The notes under the pieces were generated by a model, which was not told where the DNA came from, did no database searches, and saw nothing but the letters and a program-made list of their open reading frames with translations. The position numbers and the translations under genes were made by a program. Below are positions 11,201-20,221 of a stretch of 44,585 bases of DNA, one piece after another (within the stretch, counting starts at the first letter, position 1; each line of letters starts with the position of its first letter). The stretch lies in assembly GCA_017624675.1 (NCBI GenBank), contig JAGAMO010000023.1:1-44585 (forward strand). The letters run 5' to 3'. The DNA comes from Clostridia bacterium. GTDB lineage: Bacteria > Bacillota > Clostridia > Oscillospirales > Acutalibacteraceae.

Positions 11201-13303
11201 TCAAAATACACTCCTTCTATTTTGAAGGGAGATGCAAATCTTGATGAAAATGTAAATGTTGTAGATTTATTCAGCATCAAGAAAAAGGTTGACAATATAA
11301 CCTACACAGTTAACGGCGATTATCTTGTGGCTTCCGACTTTAATAAAAATGGAAACTTAGATGATGACGACTGCGTTAATGTTCGTGATGTACTATTTGA
11401 TAGATTTGAACCCGGCACCATTAATATGGGTATTAATTACGAATTTGCTAATGCTACATCGGGTTCGGCAGAGGGTACTATTAAAATAACCTCTAAAGAT
11501 GCTATAGACAGTAATGTTGAAATTTATTGGGGCAATAACGATAAACCTCTTGATAACTACTATTATATTGGTTCAACCAAGGTTGTAGCAGGTCAAATGA
11601 CTGAGTTTGCAATGGATTCTCATCTTGCTATTCCTGATGGCGCAACACAAATCATCGTAAACGACGGTTTAGGAACAATGGCCTTTGATATTACAAAACG
11701 TTATGATGAAGCATTTAAGCCCGATAAAATCAGTTTGGTTAAGGATTATACCGCAAACAAAAATGAATCAAATATTAAGATTGCTTATGACGGTAGTTTA
11801 TTGTTGAACGCTACTCTTAATGGTTGTTCCGAAACTTATGATTTGATTTGCGAATTCAGAAACAAGCTTTCTGATATTTTGGGCACAAATGTTGAATTGG
11901 TAGTTAACAGTGGTTTAAACAGCAAGCAAAATTATATAGTTGTAAGTGGTTCAACTGATGTGACAACAGGCAGAGATAATAATGATTACCACGGCGATTT
12001 TGCTATTAGTTCAGCTGATAGAAGAATTTCCATCAACGCAGGTAATGATTATGCTTTACAGTTTGCTTTTGATTACTTCCTTGATACCTACTGTGCAAAC
12101 GGTAATACAGCAATTCCAAATGACATAAATTATGTGTCTTCTGATGAGCTTAAAACTATTACACTTGCAGATGTGGATATCAATAATTACACAATCGTAT
12201 ATCCCAAAAATGCTACTGTTTTAGAGGTTGATGCTGCTAAGTATCTTGCGGCTAATATTCTTAAAGCAACTGGCAAGGAGCCTATGAGCATTGTTAACGA
12301 TGCTACTGCTGAAGGTGCTTACGAAATCTTAATTGGTCATACAAACCGTACTGATACAGAGTATGTAACAACTGCTGATACCAAAGCTGACAATAGTTAC
12401 ACAATAACTGTAGAAGCAAACAAAACTATTATTACAGGCGGAACTAACTCTGCTGTAAATGCCAGCGTTATTGATTTTGTAAATAGACTTTCGAGTGGTT
12501 CATTGGCTATAGGCACATATGAAGGCGAATACGATGGAAGATTCTCCCTTACAAACGGTTTCAAGCTAACTTGGTCAGATGAATTCAATGGTACGGCTTT
12601 AAGCACTACTTGGAAACAACTGGATTTAACATACTCGACAGTAGCCGGCGGTAATGTCGAGTGGGATAATAGTAATGCTACAGTTGGAAGCGGTGCATTA
12701 AATGCTACTGTTAGTAAAATTGCAGATACAAATAATACTACAGGTATTTCTCTTGATACAGATACTAACAAATTGGTAAAATATGGTTATTTCGAAGCAA
12801 GAATTAAATCATTTGATGAATTAGGTTTCATCAATGGTTTCTGGGGAACCACTATTGGTGAGAAAGCAAACTTTATAGATGGTGTATCTGGTACATATTA
12901 CGGCGAGTTTGATATTCTTGAAATGTATGAAGATTCTAATGTGGTAAAACCAAACTTGCATAACCATGGTACAGAAGGTGCTGCATCCAAGAATTATCTC
13001 CAAGGTGATAGTCCGGTAGTAACAATAAGACCTTCAATAACAGTTGAAAATATGGGAAGTCAATACCATAATTTTGCTATGCAATGGACGGATGATTACA
13101 TCTATTTCTATCTTGATGGTGTTAAGTATTTCTCATTTGATTGCACTACTTCGCCCGAATACGATGTATTCGACATGGCAACAAGAATCAGATTAACATT
13201 CAGTGCAGGAAAATATATTACTCCTACAGTAGATTCCGATGAGGCATTTGTTGACTGGGTAAGAGTATGGCAAAAAAATGAAGCAGGATATCTTGTTAAA
13301 TAA
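8273..13303 (+). CDS. Very large secreted GH16 glucanase with CBM-like modules and an internal dockerin-like module
   Basis: 1676 codons from the ATG at 8273. A GTG at 8264 is in frame but touches the AAGGG ribosome site, so 8273 is preferred. It has a Sec signal peptide with cleavage near VSA-A (about residue 30). Module order: three CBM-like beta-sandwiches (about 36-606), one InlB/Flg_new repeat (608-676), a fourth CBM-like module (677-863), a beta-sandwich (863-985), a dockerin-like pair of EF-hand repeats (986-1042), an unrecognised beta domain (1043-1155), two GH67N-like alpha/beta segments (1156-1420) and C-terminal GH16 (1425-1675). The GH16 motif is EFDILE with E1545, D1547 and E1550. 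It probably binds and cuts extracellular beta-glucan. The dockerin-like repeats suggest calcium binding and perhaps cohesin docking, but their mid-protein position is unusual. No cohesin or anchor is seen here. Confidence 0.88.
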   Translation: MKKLFSLLLSVILLITVVFCPAIEIPEVSAAPFNVENNSVIENTFDEGWSPLNGSNTLLNVIEPSSEDAAGSNGNALQFNKPTTVATQGNDIRHYKIYNPEKVGDGYVAYKPSVATTYKLTFRYRTRSINTYNIQINVRGVANDTVGDVLCRAVTVKPDLGLNKYTSSETPELDYKWDTAVAYFTTPEAALQALAVSVEYSRSDIVSTGSSFNVAIDDLKLEIAPSNFVLANTFEEDDVTVDTINLGEDTTVYKNSSIDVSKGVYNHTTTNASTLRTNRTLAFRATRSSSNTKKVRYEIYDYSKGLVDNKLQSFVPEVGSNYRITFDYKVARSTSTNITYTIRPVTVDDSGDRVLGNAIATAVSIPQNDTNHPTPSTWKTATLNVPITSAVDGLALTLESGSDVGTYTTLDNIIVHKYDSDVIVNDYEETLLGKKTNGTVKATTKITGANVYHLDTKSTAAPNTSRFLQFNSIKGQTDIENGNITYVEIYNPYDTNFAGFKPTAGTYYKLSFDFYVKSTTGTATIDFNLRGKTGTALGDIIVNAASMPAKVSEFEDYKWGYATVVFNTEDTLDYETLALTVESSTTSFTYYPGVDNIKLEKIEDINAETSVTVYHDSEIYGKEKETKTWANLTELSEITFEDTEYAKFEGLYFDSAYTMPAKGVVFGETVLYAKWKDVSTFINTYDDNGGLTKTQLNGNGVLNCNIIADVAPNETRVVKINGVLGQNEIAKGNITHIEIYNPNDENFAAEEKLSSYSPFANSVYKITFDYFVNSFKDADISFDIRGKKDGTFSDILGTAVVIQSGDPNYSSATWNQAEVYIYTGDVEYDALALCLESAGKYKAGNYYPYIDNITVKCVKEYRSGKITSIAPAEDNKNGLMVINDGKWLEVAENDDVKVSFKLTNPNQIQNSRVVANIVADDGTSSEVTLFEFSENKGERLYSTTFKAPIAGKVVISVYKNDNTTLYQSAVISDLTVSKYTPSILKGDANLDENVNVVDLFSIKKKVDNITYTVNGDYLVASDFNKNGNLDDDDCVNVRDVLFDRFEPGTINMGINYEFANATSGSAEGTIKITSKDAIDSNVEIYWGNNDKPLDNYYYIGSTKVVAGQMTEFAMDSHLAIPDGATQIIVNDGLGTMAFDITKRYDEAFKPDKISLVKDYTANKNESNIKIAYDGSLLLNATLNGCSETYDLICEFRNKLSDILGTNVELVVNSGLNSKQNYIVVSGSTDVTTGRDNNDYHGDFAISSADRRISINAGNDYALQFAFDYFLDTYCANGNTAIPNDINYVSSDELKTITLADVDINNYTIVYPKNATVLEVDAAKYLAANILKATGKEPMSIVNDATAEGAYEILIGHTNRTDTEYVTTADTKADNSYTITVEANKTIITGGTNSAVNASVIDFVNRLSSGSLAIGTYEGEYDGRFSLTNGFKLTWSDEFNGTALSTTWKQLDLTYSTVAGGNVEWDNSNATVGSGALNATVSKIADTNNTTGISLDTDTNKLVKYGYFEARIKSFDELGFINGFWGTTIGEKANFIDGVSGTYYGEFDILEMYEDSNVVKPNLHNHGTEGAASKNYLQGDSPVVTIRPSITVENMGSQYHNFAMQWTDDYIYFYLDGVKYFSFDCTTSPEYDVFDMATRIRLTFSAGKYITPTVDSDEAFVDWVRVWQKNEAGYLVK

Positions 13304-13334
13304 TTTGTTTTACAAAATGTCATAAATTGAATTT

Positions 13335-13364
13335 ACCAAGGCGGTGGCTAACTGCCGCCTTGGT
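13335..13364 (+). terminator. GC-rich intergenic hairpin after the large GH16 gene
   Basis: Arms ACCAAGGCGG and CCGCCTTGGT form a perfect 10-bp stem around a 10-nt loop, 32 bp after the GH16 stop. No T-run follows, so it is not a canonical intrinsic terminator. It could be a weak terminator, an mRNA 3'-end stabiliser or a processing site separating the secreted GH16 transcript from the GH13 gene. Confidence 0.5.
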
Positions 13365-13365
13365 G

Positions 13366-13406
13366 GATTATCCAAATCAATAAGTTTATTTTTGGTTTGG
13401 ATAATC
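13366..13406 (+). promoter_or_regulatory. Inverted repeat upstream of the GH13 gene
   Basis: Arms GATTATCCAAA and TTTGGATAATC are perfectly complementary over 11 bp with a 19-nt AT-rich spacer. It lies directly after the first hairpin and 28 bp before the GH13 start. It may be a second RNA hairpin or a two-site operator. No T-run follows. The GH13 gene has a GAGGT ribosome site just downstream. Confidence 0.4.
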
Positions 13407-13433
13407 TTAAATTGGGGAAAATGAGGTTATAAA

Positions 13434-15032
13434 ATGTTAAGCGAAAAATATAAAGGTTTTTTAAACTGGGTAATATATCAAATATATCCCCGTAGTTTTA
13501 AGGATACTAACGGTGACGGTATAGGTGACCTTGGCGGTATAATTGAAAAGCTAGATTATTTATGTGAGCTTGGAATAAACGCTATTTGGATATGTCCTTG
13601 TTATAAAAGTCCAAATGTAGATAATGGCTATGATATAGCAGATTATTATGATATTATGGACGATTTCGGCACTATGGATGATATGAAAAACCTTATAGGC
13701 GAAGCACATTCACGCGGTATTAAGGTTATTATGGATTTGGTGCCTAACCACACCTCTGCCGAGCATAAGTGGTTTAAGGAGTCAAAAAAATCAAAAGATA
13801 ATCCATACAGTGACTACTACTATTGGTTTGATGAGCCACAAAATGATTGGAAAACCATTTCCGGCGGCAACTCGTGGGAATATTGCGAAGAACGCGGACA
13901 ATACTATTTCCACCATTATGATGCAACTATGCCTGACCTTAACTGGACAAATCCCAAGGTGCGTGAGGGTATAAACGAAGTTGTAGATTTTTGGAGCGGT
14001 CTTGGTGTTGATGGCTTCAGATGTGACGTGATTCATGAAATTTCAAAGGATTTCAAAAATGGCCTTATGTCAATGGGTCCACATATACACGAATACATAA
14101 ACGGCATTTTCGGTAGACCTGAAACCAAGCATCTTTTCACAGTTGGTGAATGTTGGGTATGGAATGCAGCGTCCTTCTTAAATCTTACAAAGGAGGAACG
14201 CAACGAGCTTTCAACCATGTTCCAGTTTGAGCATATTCGTTTTGGTAGAGAAAGTAAATATATTCCCAAACCACAAAGTCTTACTGCACTTCGTGATGTT
14301 TTGCTTCAGTGGCAAGCCTTCACATGCGAAAATGATTTACTTTATACACTTTTTACTGATAATCATGACCAAGCACCCTTTATTTCACGTGCTGGTGATG
14401 TTTCAAAGTATCGTTACGAAATTGCAACCTGTGTGGCAGCAATGCTTTACACACTAAGGGGAATACCCTTTATATATCAGGGCCAAGAGTTTGGTACAAT
14501 TTCTCCGAATTACGAAACCATTGATGAATTCAGGGATTACGAGTCATTTAATTTTTATGAGTTTAACAAAGATGAGCTTGGCGCTGACGAAGTGTTAAGA
14601 CAACTAAATTTCGGCAGCAGAGATAATGCGCGACATCCTATAGCTTGGGATAATAGTGTATATTGCGGCTTTTCGGAAACTGAGCCGTGGATACCGCTTA
14701 ACAGCCATTATAAAACAGTCAATCTTGAAGCTGACCGTAACAGTGATAAATCTGTATTTAATTTTTATAAGTCACTTATAAAAATACGCAAGCAAAGTAA
14801 TGCACTCATTTTGGGCTCTGTAAAGGCGTTATCTGTGGAAGAAGATAAATATTCTCTTATTGAGCGTGAATATGAGGGCGAAAAGATAATTGTTTGCTGT
14901 AATTTTGAGGAAGAAAATGAAATCCAAATTCCTTACACTAATTTAGAGCTGCTTCTTTCTAATTCTAAGTCAAGAGTAGATGACAATTTAAATTATAAAC
15001 CATATGAAATAGCAATTTATAAAGTTGTTTAA
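13434..15032 (+). CDS. GH13 alpha-glucosidase (oligo-1,6-glucosidase type)
   Basis: 532 residues, the usual length of oligo-1,6-glucosidase/exo-alpha-glucosidase enzymes. Conserved GH13 regions are all present: DLVPNHTS, GFRCDV with nucleophile D198, GECW with acid/base E239, and DNHDQ with D312. The early YQIYPRSFKDTNGDGIGDL segment is typical of this subgroup. The VPNHTS reading at conserved region I and the absence of a signal peptide favour intracellular cleavage of alpha-1,6 or alpha-1,4 gluco-oligosaccharides to glucose. A GAGGT ribosome site precedes the ATG. It is the first gene after the double hairpin, so it may start a new transcriptional or processing unit. Sucrose or trehalose-6-phosphate hydrolase cannot be excluded by sequence inspection. 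Confidence 0.9.
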   Translation: MLSEKYKGFLNWVIYQIYPRSFKDTNGDGIGDLGGIIEKLDYLCELGINAIWICPCYKSPNVDNGYDIADYYDIMDDFGTMDDMKNLIGEAHSRGIKVIMDLVPNHTSAEHKWFKESKKSKDNPYSDYYYWFDEPQNDWKTISGGNSWEYCEERGQYYFHHYDATMPDLNWTNPKVREGINEVVDFWSGLGVDGFRCDVIHEISKDFKNGLMSMGPHIHEYINGIFGRPETKHLFTVGECWVWNAASFLNLTKEERNELSTMFQFEHIRFGRESKYIPKPQSLTALRDVLLQWQAFTCENDLLYTLFTDNHDQAPFISRAGDVSKYRYEIATCVAAMLYTLRGIPFIYQGQEFGTISPNYETIDEFRDYESFNFYEFNKDELGADEVLRQLNFGSRDNARHPIAWDNSVYCGFSETEPWIPLNSHYKTVNLEADRNSDKSVFNFYKSLIKIRKQSNALILGSVKALSVEEDKYSLIEREYEGEKIIVCCNFEEENEIQIPYTNLELLLSNSKSRVDDNLNYKPYEIAIYKVV

Positions 15033-15052
15033 TTTTAAAAGACGGTGACACT

Positions 15053-17773
15053 ATGCTAATTGATAAAAATGTGGAAATTCAAGGTAAAAAACTCTGGGAA
15101 GTAGAACCCGGTCCAGTAAAAGAACTCTTGCCACTTTGCCGTAAACTTGCAGCAGAGGGAAGTGTTTTGCTTAAAAACGATGGTGTTTTACCTTTTTCGC
15201 AAGGTAAAAAAGTAGCCCTTTTTGGTAGAACTCAGGAAACTTATATCAAAAGTGGTACAGGTTCTGGCGGACTTGTAAGGGTTGTTAAAGCTCCTTGTAT
15301 CATTGAATCTTTTCGTGAAAATGGCGTTTTTAGCATAGATGAAGAATTGGCCAAGGTTTATGCCGATTGGATTGTAGAAAATCCTTTTGATAATGGTCAC
15401 GGTTGGGCAACAGAGCCTTGGTCACAAAAAGAAATGCCTTTAAGTGATAAACTTGTAAAATCTGCGGCTGAACGTAATGATGTTGCGGTTATTATAATCG
15501 GTAGAACTGCCGGTGAAGATAGGGATAATTCTAATACCGACGGCAGTTATCGTCTATCCCTCGAAGAAGTTGAGATGATAGAAAAGGTTACTGCGAACTT
15601 TAGAGAAACTGTTGTAGTTCTTAATGTAGGTAACATAATAGACTTATCATTTATAGATAAATGTAATATTTCTGCTTTGCTTTATGTATGGCAAGGCGGT
15701 CAGGAAGGTGCAAATGCTCTTGCTGATATGTTAAGCGGTAAGATCAGCCCTTGCGGAAAGCTCCCTGATACACAAACTAAAAAAGCAGACGATTATCCGT
15801 ATTTTGATAATTTTGGCGATAAAAACGAAAGTATTTATGAAGAAGATATTTATGTAGGTTACAGGTATTTTGAAACCTTTGCAAAAGATAAGGTGCGATA
15901 TCCTTTCGGATTCGGTCTTACATACACTCAGTTTGAAACCGACTATACCGCAAAGGAAGAAAACGGTAAAATCACTGTTACTGCATTTGTTAAGAATGTT
16001 GGAAACTTTGCTTCTCGTGAAGTAGTTCAGATTTATTACGGTGCGCCTTGCGGAAAGTTAGGAACTCCCGCAAAACAACTTGCCGCATATAAAAAGACAA
16101 AAAAATTAAAACCTGATGAAACTCAAGTTTTAGAAATTTCTTTTGATATTAAACAAATGGCTTCATACGATGATAGCGGTATTACAGGCAATGAATTTTG
16201 CTATGTTTTAGAGGCAGGAGATTACAAAATTTATTGCGGTACCGATATCAGAAGCAGTGAATGTGTGTTTACATATAACCTGGCAAATACTGTTGTTACA
16301 CAAAAGTTAGAACAAGTTATGCCGCCTGAAAAGGAATTTGAACGTTTCACAGCAACTTTGGATTCTGATGGTAACAGGGTATTAACTAAAGAAATTGCAC
16401 CCCTTAGAAAATTTGACCTTGACAAAAGAATTGAGGAGCGCAGACCCGAAGAAATCGCATTTACAGGCGATAAGGGAATTAAACTTATTGATGTTGCCGA
16501 AGGAAAAAATACTATGAAGGAATTTATTGCTCAAATGAGTGATAATGATTTGGCGGCTATTGTTAACGGCGAGGGTATGAACAGCCCCAAAGTAACGGTT
16601 GGCACTGGCGGTGCTTTTGGAGGAGTTACCGATTCTTTGCTTGATTTGGGAATTCCCGTTTGTTGCGTTACTGACGGTCCTTCAGGTATAAGAATAGGCG
16701 GCGATTTAAAGAGTACATCACTCCCTAACGGATATGTATTTGCATCTTCCTTTGACGATGAACTTGCAGAGCAGATTTTTGAATTAGAGGGAATTGAACT
16801 TTTTGCATACAACGTTGATGCTCTTTTAGGCCCTGGTATGAATATACATCGTCATCCCTTGTGCGGTAGAAATTTTGAATATTTTTCAGAGGACCCGCTA
16901 CTTTCAGGCAAAATTGCAGCAGCTCAAAGCCGCGGTATTGCCAAATCGGGTTGTACAACAACAATTAAACATTTTAGCTGTAACAATCAGGAATTTGCAA
17001 GAACCTCAGTAAACGCTGTAGTATCTGAAAGAGCACTTAGAGAAATATATCTTAAGGGCTATGAAATTGCAGTTAAAGAAGGTAATGCTACTGCTATTAT
17101 GACCTCCTATAACCCAATAAACGGTTACTGGAGTGCCTCTAACTACGACCTTACAACAACGGTGCTTAGAAACGAATGGGGATATAAAGGCTTTGTTATG
17201 ACTGACTGGTGGGCATTGTGTAACTGCAAGGATAAAGCCGGAAGTAAGGAAAATTTAAAGGCTATGGTACGAGCCCATAATGACATTTATATGGTTTGGG
17301 GCTCAGTTGAAGAAAAGCCACATAATCTATTTACCGGTATTGAAGAAGGATATGTTACAAGAGGCGACCTTCAGTACTGTGCTGAAAATTTACTTAATTA
17401 TATTCTTAAATCACCAACCTTCAAAAAATTTGTTCTTGGCGGTTGTGAAAAGCCTGAGTTTGCAGGTGTGGACGAATCAAAACTGGAAACTGTATCAGTT
17501 GTAGAAAACATAGTATCGGGTGAGTGTTATGAATTGGATTTTGACCCCGAGAAGAAGTGTATTTTCGTTTTTGAAACCGAGTGCGCTGCTGATTCACTCG
17601 CTCAGTATTCAGTTACTATGAGGGTAGGGGGATATCACATTATTTCGCTATCAGTTAGTGGTAATGATACAGGTAAAATCATTCGTCAGTATAAATTAAG
17701 CGGAAGAACCCATTCATTTAGTTTTGAGTTTTCCGAGAATATTAAGTTGAAAAAATTTTTCATTAAACAGTAA
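15053..17773 (+). CDS. GH3 beta-glucosidase with inverted (permuted) domain order
   Basis: 906 residues. The alpha/beta sandwich comes first (about 15-285, beginning AAEGSVLLKNDGVLPF), followed by an FnIII-like domain (about 290-410), and the TIM barrel comes last (about 495-790). Catalytic Asp is D718 in VMTDWW, and the KHF motif lies in TTIKHFSCNNQE. This order is the reverse of the GH3 at 6013. It is known for some rumen and clostridial beta-glucosidases such as those of Butyrivibrio and Ruminococcus. No signal peptide is present, so it is probably cytoplasmic. It is separated by 20 bp from the GH13 gene and 18 bp from the GH31 gene, consistent with an operon. Its likely role is removal of terminal beta-glucosyl units from imported oligosaccharides or glycosides. 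Confidence 0.9.
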   Translation: MLIDKNVEIQGKKLWEVEPGPVKELLPLCRKLAAEGSVLLKNDGVLPFSQGKKVALFGRTQETYIKSGTGSGGLVRVVKAPCIIESFRENGVFSIDEELAKVYADWIVENPFDNGHGWATEPWSQKEMPLSDKLVKSAAERNDVAVIIIGRTAGEDRDNSNTDGSYRLSLEEVEMIEKVTANFRETVVVLNVGNIIDLSFIDKCNISALLYVWQGGQEGANALADMLSGKISPCGKLPDTQTKKADDYPYFDNFGDKNESIYEEDIYVGYRYFETFAKDKVRYPFGFGLTYTQFETDYTAKEENGKITVTAFVKNVGNFASREVVQIYYGAPCGKLGTPAKQLAAYKKTKKLKPDETQVLEISFDIKQMASYDDSGITGNEFCYVLEAGDYKIYCGTDIRSSECVFTYNLANTVVTQKLEQVMPPEKEFERFTATLDSDGNRVLTKEIAPLRKFDLDKRIEERRPEEIAFTGDKGIKLIDVAEGKNTMKEFIAQMSDNDLAAIVNGEGMNSPKVTVGTGGAFGGVTDSLLDLGIPVCCVTDGPSGIRIGGDLKSTSLPNGYVFASSFDDELAEQIFELEGIELFAYNVDALLGPGMNIHRHPLCGRNFEYFSEDPLLSGKIAAAQSRGIAKSGCTTTIKHFSCNNQEFARTSVNAVVSERALREIYLKGYEIAVKEGNATAIMTSYNPINGYWSASNYDLTTTVLRNEWGYKGFVMTDWWALCNCKDKAGSKENLKAMVRAHNDIYMVWGSVEEKPHNLFTGIEEGYVTRGDLQYCAENLLNYILKSPTFKKFVLGGCEKPEFAGVDESKLETVSVVENIVSGECYELDFDPEKKCIFVFETECAADSLAQYSVTMRVGGYHIISLSVSGNDTGKIIRQYKLSGRTHSFSFEFSENIKLKKFFIKQ

Positions 17774-17791
17774 GACTAATAGGAGTTATTT

Positions 17792-20221
17792 ATGGAATAT
17801 AATCGTTTCAAATGGCAAACAAACGGTAAGGCAATTGACGAAAATATTGTTGTTTCAAAAAATGCCAGGTTTACCATTTTAACTGATAGACTTATAAGAA
17901 TTGAATATGATTTATCGGGCGAGTTTACCGATAAGGCATCTCAGTTTGCTTTTAACCGCAATTTTCCTAAGACAGAGTTTTCTGTTTTTGAGGATGAGTG
18001 TTTAACTATTGAAACTGAGTATTTAAAATTTAAGTATGTTCCCGATAGTATTTTTAGCGAAGAAACTGTTTCTATTGAGCTAAAAAAATACGGCAACCAA
18101 TGGAAGTGGGGAACAACACCCGAGCAACTCAAAGGTACCGCTTGTACTTTAGACAAAGTTAATGGCGCTACTGAACTTGAAGACGGTGTTTGTTCAAGAA
18201 ACGGATATACCATTGTGGATGATAGTAAAAGTTATCTCTTATCGGAAAACGGTTGGTTTGAGAAAAGAAAAACTGATGTAATCGATGTTTACTTTTTTGG
18301 ATATGGCCATGATTATCTTAGTTGTATTAAAGATTTTTACCGTTTGACAGGTAAACCGCCTATGCTTCCGGATTATGCTTTTGGCAACTGGTGGAGTAGA
18401 TTTTATAGCTACACACAAGAGGAATATTTAAATTTAATGGATAGATTTAAAGATGAAAATATTCCTTTTTCAGTAGCAGTTATTGATATGGATTGGCACA
18501 CTGTTGAAACTCCTAAAGAATGTCTTATGGATGACCCGCGTTGTTGGAACGGTTGGACAGGGTATTCTTGGAATAAAAAGCTATTTCCTGATTATAAGGC
18601 GTTTTTAGCCGATTTAAGAAAAAAAGGGCTTAAAACATCCCTTAATCTGCATCCTTCAAACGGAATTGGTTACCATGAGGATATGTATGAAGAAATGGCA
18701 AAAGCCTGCGGAATTGACCCTGAAAGCCGTAAACTAATTAAATTAGATGTACTTAATCCTGATTTTATGGAAAAGTATTTTGATATTATTCATCATCCTT
18801 ACGAAGCAGATGGTGTGGATTTTTGGTGGATGGATTGGCAACAGGGTAATGACTATTGGTGGGTGCACGATGAAGAACATCCTGAATCTGATTTAGAGGG
18901 AATAACACCTCTCTGGATGTTAAATCATCTACATATCCTTGATATAATGCGTAACGGTAAACGACCAATGTTCTTTTCTCGTTATGCAGGGTTAGGTTCA
19001 CATAGATATCCGGTTGGTTTTTCGGGCGACACAGTAACTACTTGGGAGTCTTTGGACTTTCAACCCTACTTTACAGCTAATGCTTCTAATGCGGGTTATG
19101 GCTGGTGGAGCCACGATATTGGCGGACATATGCTAGGATATCGTGATGACGAATTACAAATCAGATGGCTTCAGTTAGGTGTTTTATCGCCTATAAACCG
19201 TCTACACTCAACCAAAGATATTTTCGCAGGAAAAGAGCCTTGGAATTTAAGAGAAGATTTATGCGAAATATATAAAGAGTGGCTTAGATTTAGACATAAA
19301 CTCTTCCCGTATTTATACACAATGAATTACTGTAATTATAACGATTTGAGACCGTTAATATTACCTATGTATTATTATTATCCTGAATGTGATAGTGCAT
19401 ATAACGTTAAAAATCAGTATTTCTTTGGAAGTGAATTTTTTGTTGCGCCAATAACATCACCTAATAATAAAAACTCAGAACTTGGCAGTGTTGATGTTTG
19501 GTTCCCCGAAGGTTTATGGTTTGATTTCTTTAGCGGACTTTGCTATAAGGGTAATCAGACCTTAAAGGTGCATAGAAATCTTGAAGAATATCCTATATTT
19601 GCTAAAGCTGGAGCAATAATTCCTATGGCAAGTGATGTGGTGGATAATCAGCTTGGCAATAAAAAGGATATGACAATTTATGTTTTTGCGGGTGCCAATA
19701 ACACCTTTAATCTTTACGAAGATAAGGGTGATGGAAACGCTTTTGAAAAGGGCGAATGCGTTATAACCGAATTTGACCTTAAATGGGGTGATAGGGCAGT
19801 ATTTACTGTAAAACCTGCACAAGGTGATACTGCAATAATTCCAGCCTTTAGAAACTGGGATATTAAACTTCGCGGATTTGCCAAAGACATTGAAGTTAAG
19901 GTTATACTGAACGGCAAAGAAATACCTTACAAAACAGCTTACGATTTAAAATCCAATACAACTTCCGTGATTATAGAAAATATGTCTGTAAATAGTGAAA
20001 TTACAATTGAAGTTGTTGGGGAAAAACTTATAACCAATAATGAAGGTGTGGTTGATAGAACATACGATATGCTTCTTCATACTCAAATGGATTATGTTAC
20101 TAAGTCAGCGTTGTGGTATGCTTTCAAAGGAAAGAGTCCACTTCTTTATAAAGCTTGTCCACAAAAGGAAAATAATGAAATTTTAAGTGCTGTTGAGGAA
20201 ATGAGGAGTCTTTATGATTAA
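17792..20221 (+). CDS. GH31 alpha-glycosidase (alpha-glucosidase/alpha-xylosidase family)
   Basis: 809 residues with a beta-sandwich N-domain and a TIM barrel. The nucleophile loop is FWWMDWQQG with D348, and the acid/base candidate is D413 in FSGDTVTTW. The later GWWSHDIGGH segment is a strong GH31 signature. The beta-sheet C-terminal domains follow, and no signal peptide is seen, so it should be intracellular. It would release alpha-linked glucose, xylose or a related sugar. The WMDWQQG loop differs from the common WxDMNE form; I recall it from a GH31 subgroup, but its substrate is not clear. AGGAG precedes the ATG. Its end overlaps the next gene by 8 bp, which implies translational coupling to the Gfo/Idh dehydrogenase. 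Confidence 0.87.
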   Translation: MEYNRFKWQTNGKAIDENIVVSKNARFTILTDRLIRIEYDLSGEFTDKASQFAFNRNFPKTEFSVFEDECLTIETEYLKFKYVPDSIFSEETVSIELKKYGNQWKWGTTPEQLKGTACTLDKVNGATELEDGVCSRNGYTIVDDSKSYLLSENGWFEKRKTDVIDVYFFGYGHDYLSCIKDFYRLTGKPPMLPDYAFGNWWSRFYSYTQEEYLNLMDRFKDENIPFSVAVIDMDWHTVETPKECLMDDPRCWNGWTGYSWNKKLFPDYKAFLADLRKKGLKTSLNLHPSNGIGYHEDMYEEMAKACGIDPESRKLIKLDVLNPDFMEKYFDIIHHPYEADGVDFWWMDWQQGNDYWWVHDEEHPESDLEGITPLWMLNHLHILDIMRNGKRPMFFSRYAGLGSHRYPVGFSGDTVTTWESLDFQPYFTANASNAGYGWWSHDIGGHMLGYRDDELQIRWLQLGVLSPINRLHSTKDIFAGKEPWNLREDLCEIYKEWLRFRHKLFPYLYTMNYCNYNDLRPLILPMYYYYPECDSAYNVKNQYFFGSEFFVAPITSPNNKNSELGSVDVWFPEGLWFDFFSGLCYKGNQTLKVHRNLEEYPIFAKAGAIIPMASDVVDNQLGNKKDMTIYVFAGANNTFNLYEDKGDGNAFEKGECVITEFDLKWGDRAVFTVKPAQGDTAIIPAFRNWDIKLRGFAKDIEVKVILNGKEIPYKTAYDLKSNTTSVIIENMSVNSEITIEVVGEKLITNNEGVVDRTYDMLLHTQMDYVTKSALWYAFKGKSPLLYKACPQKENNEILSAVEEMRSLYD

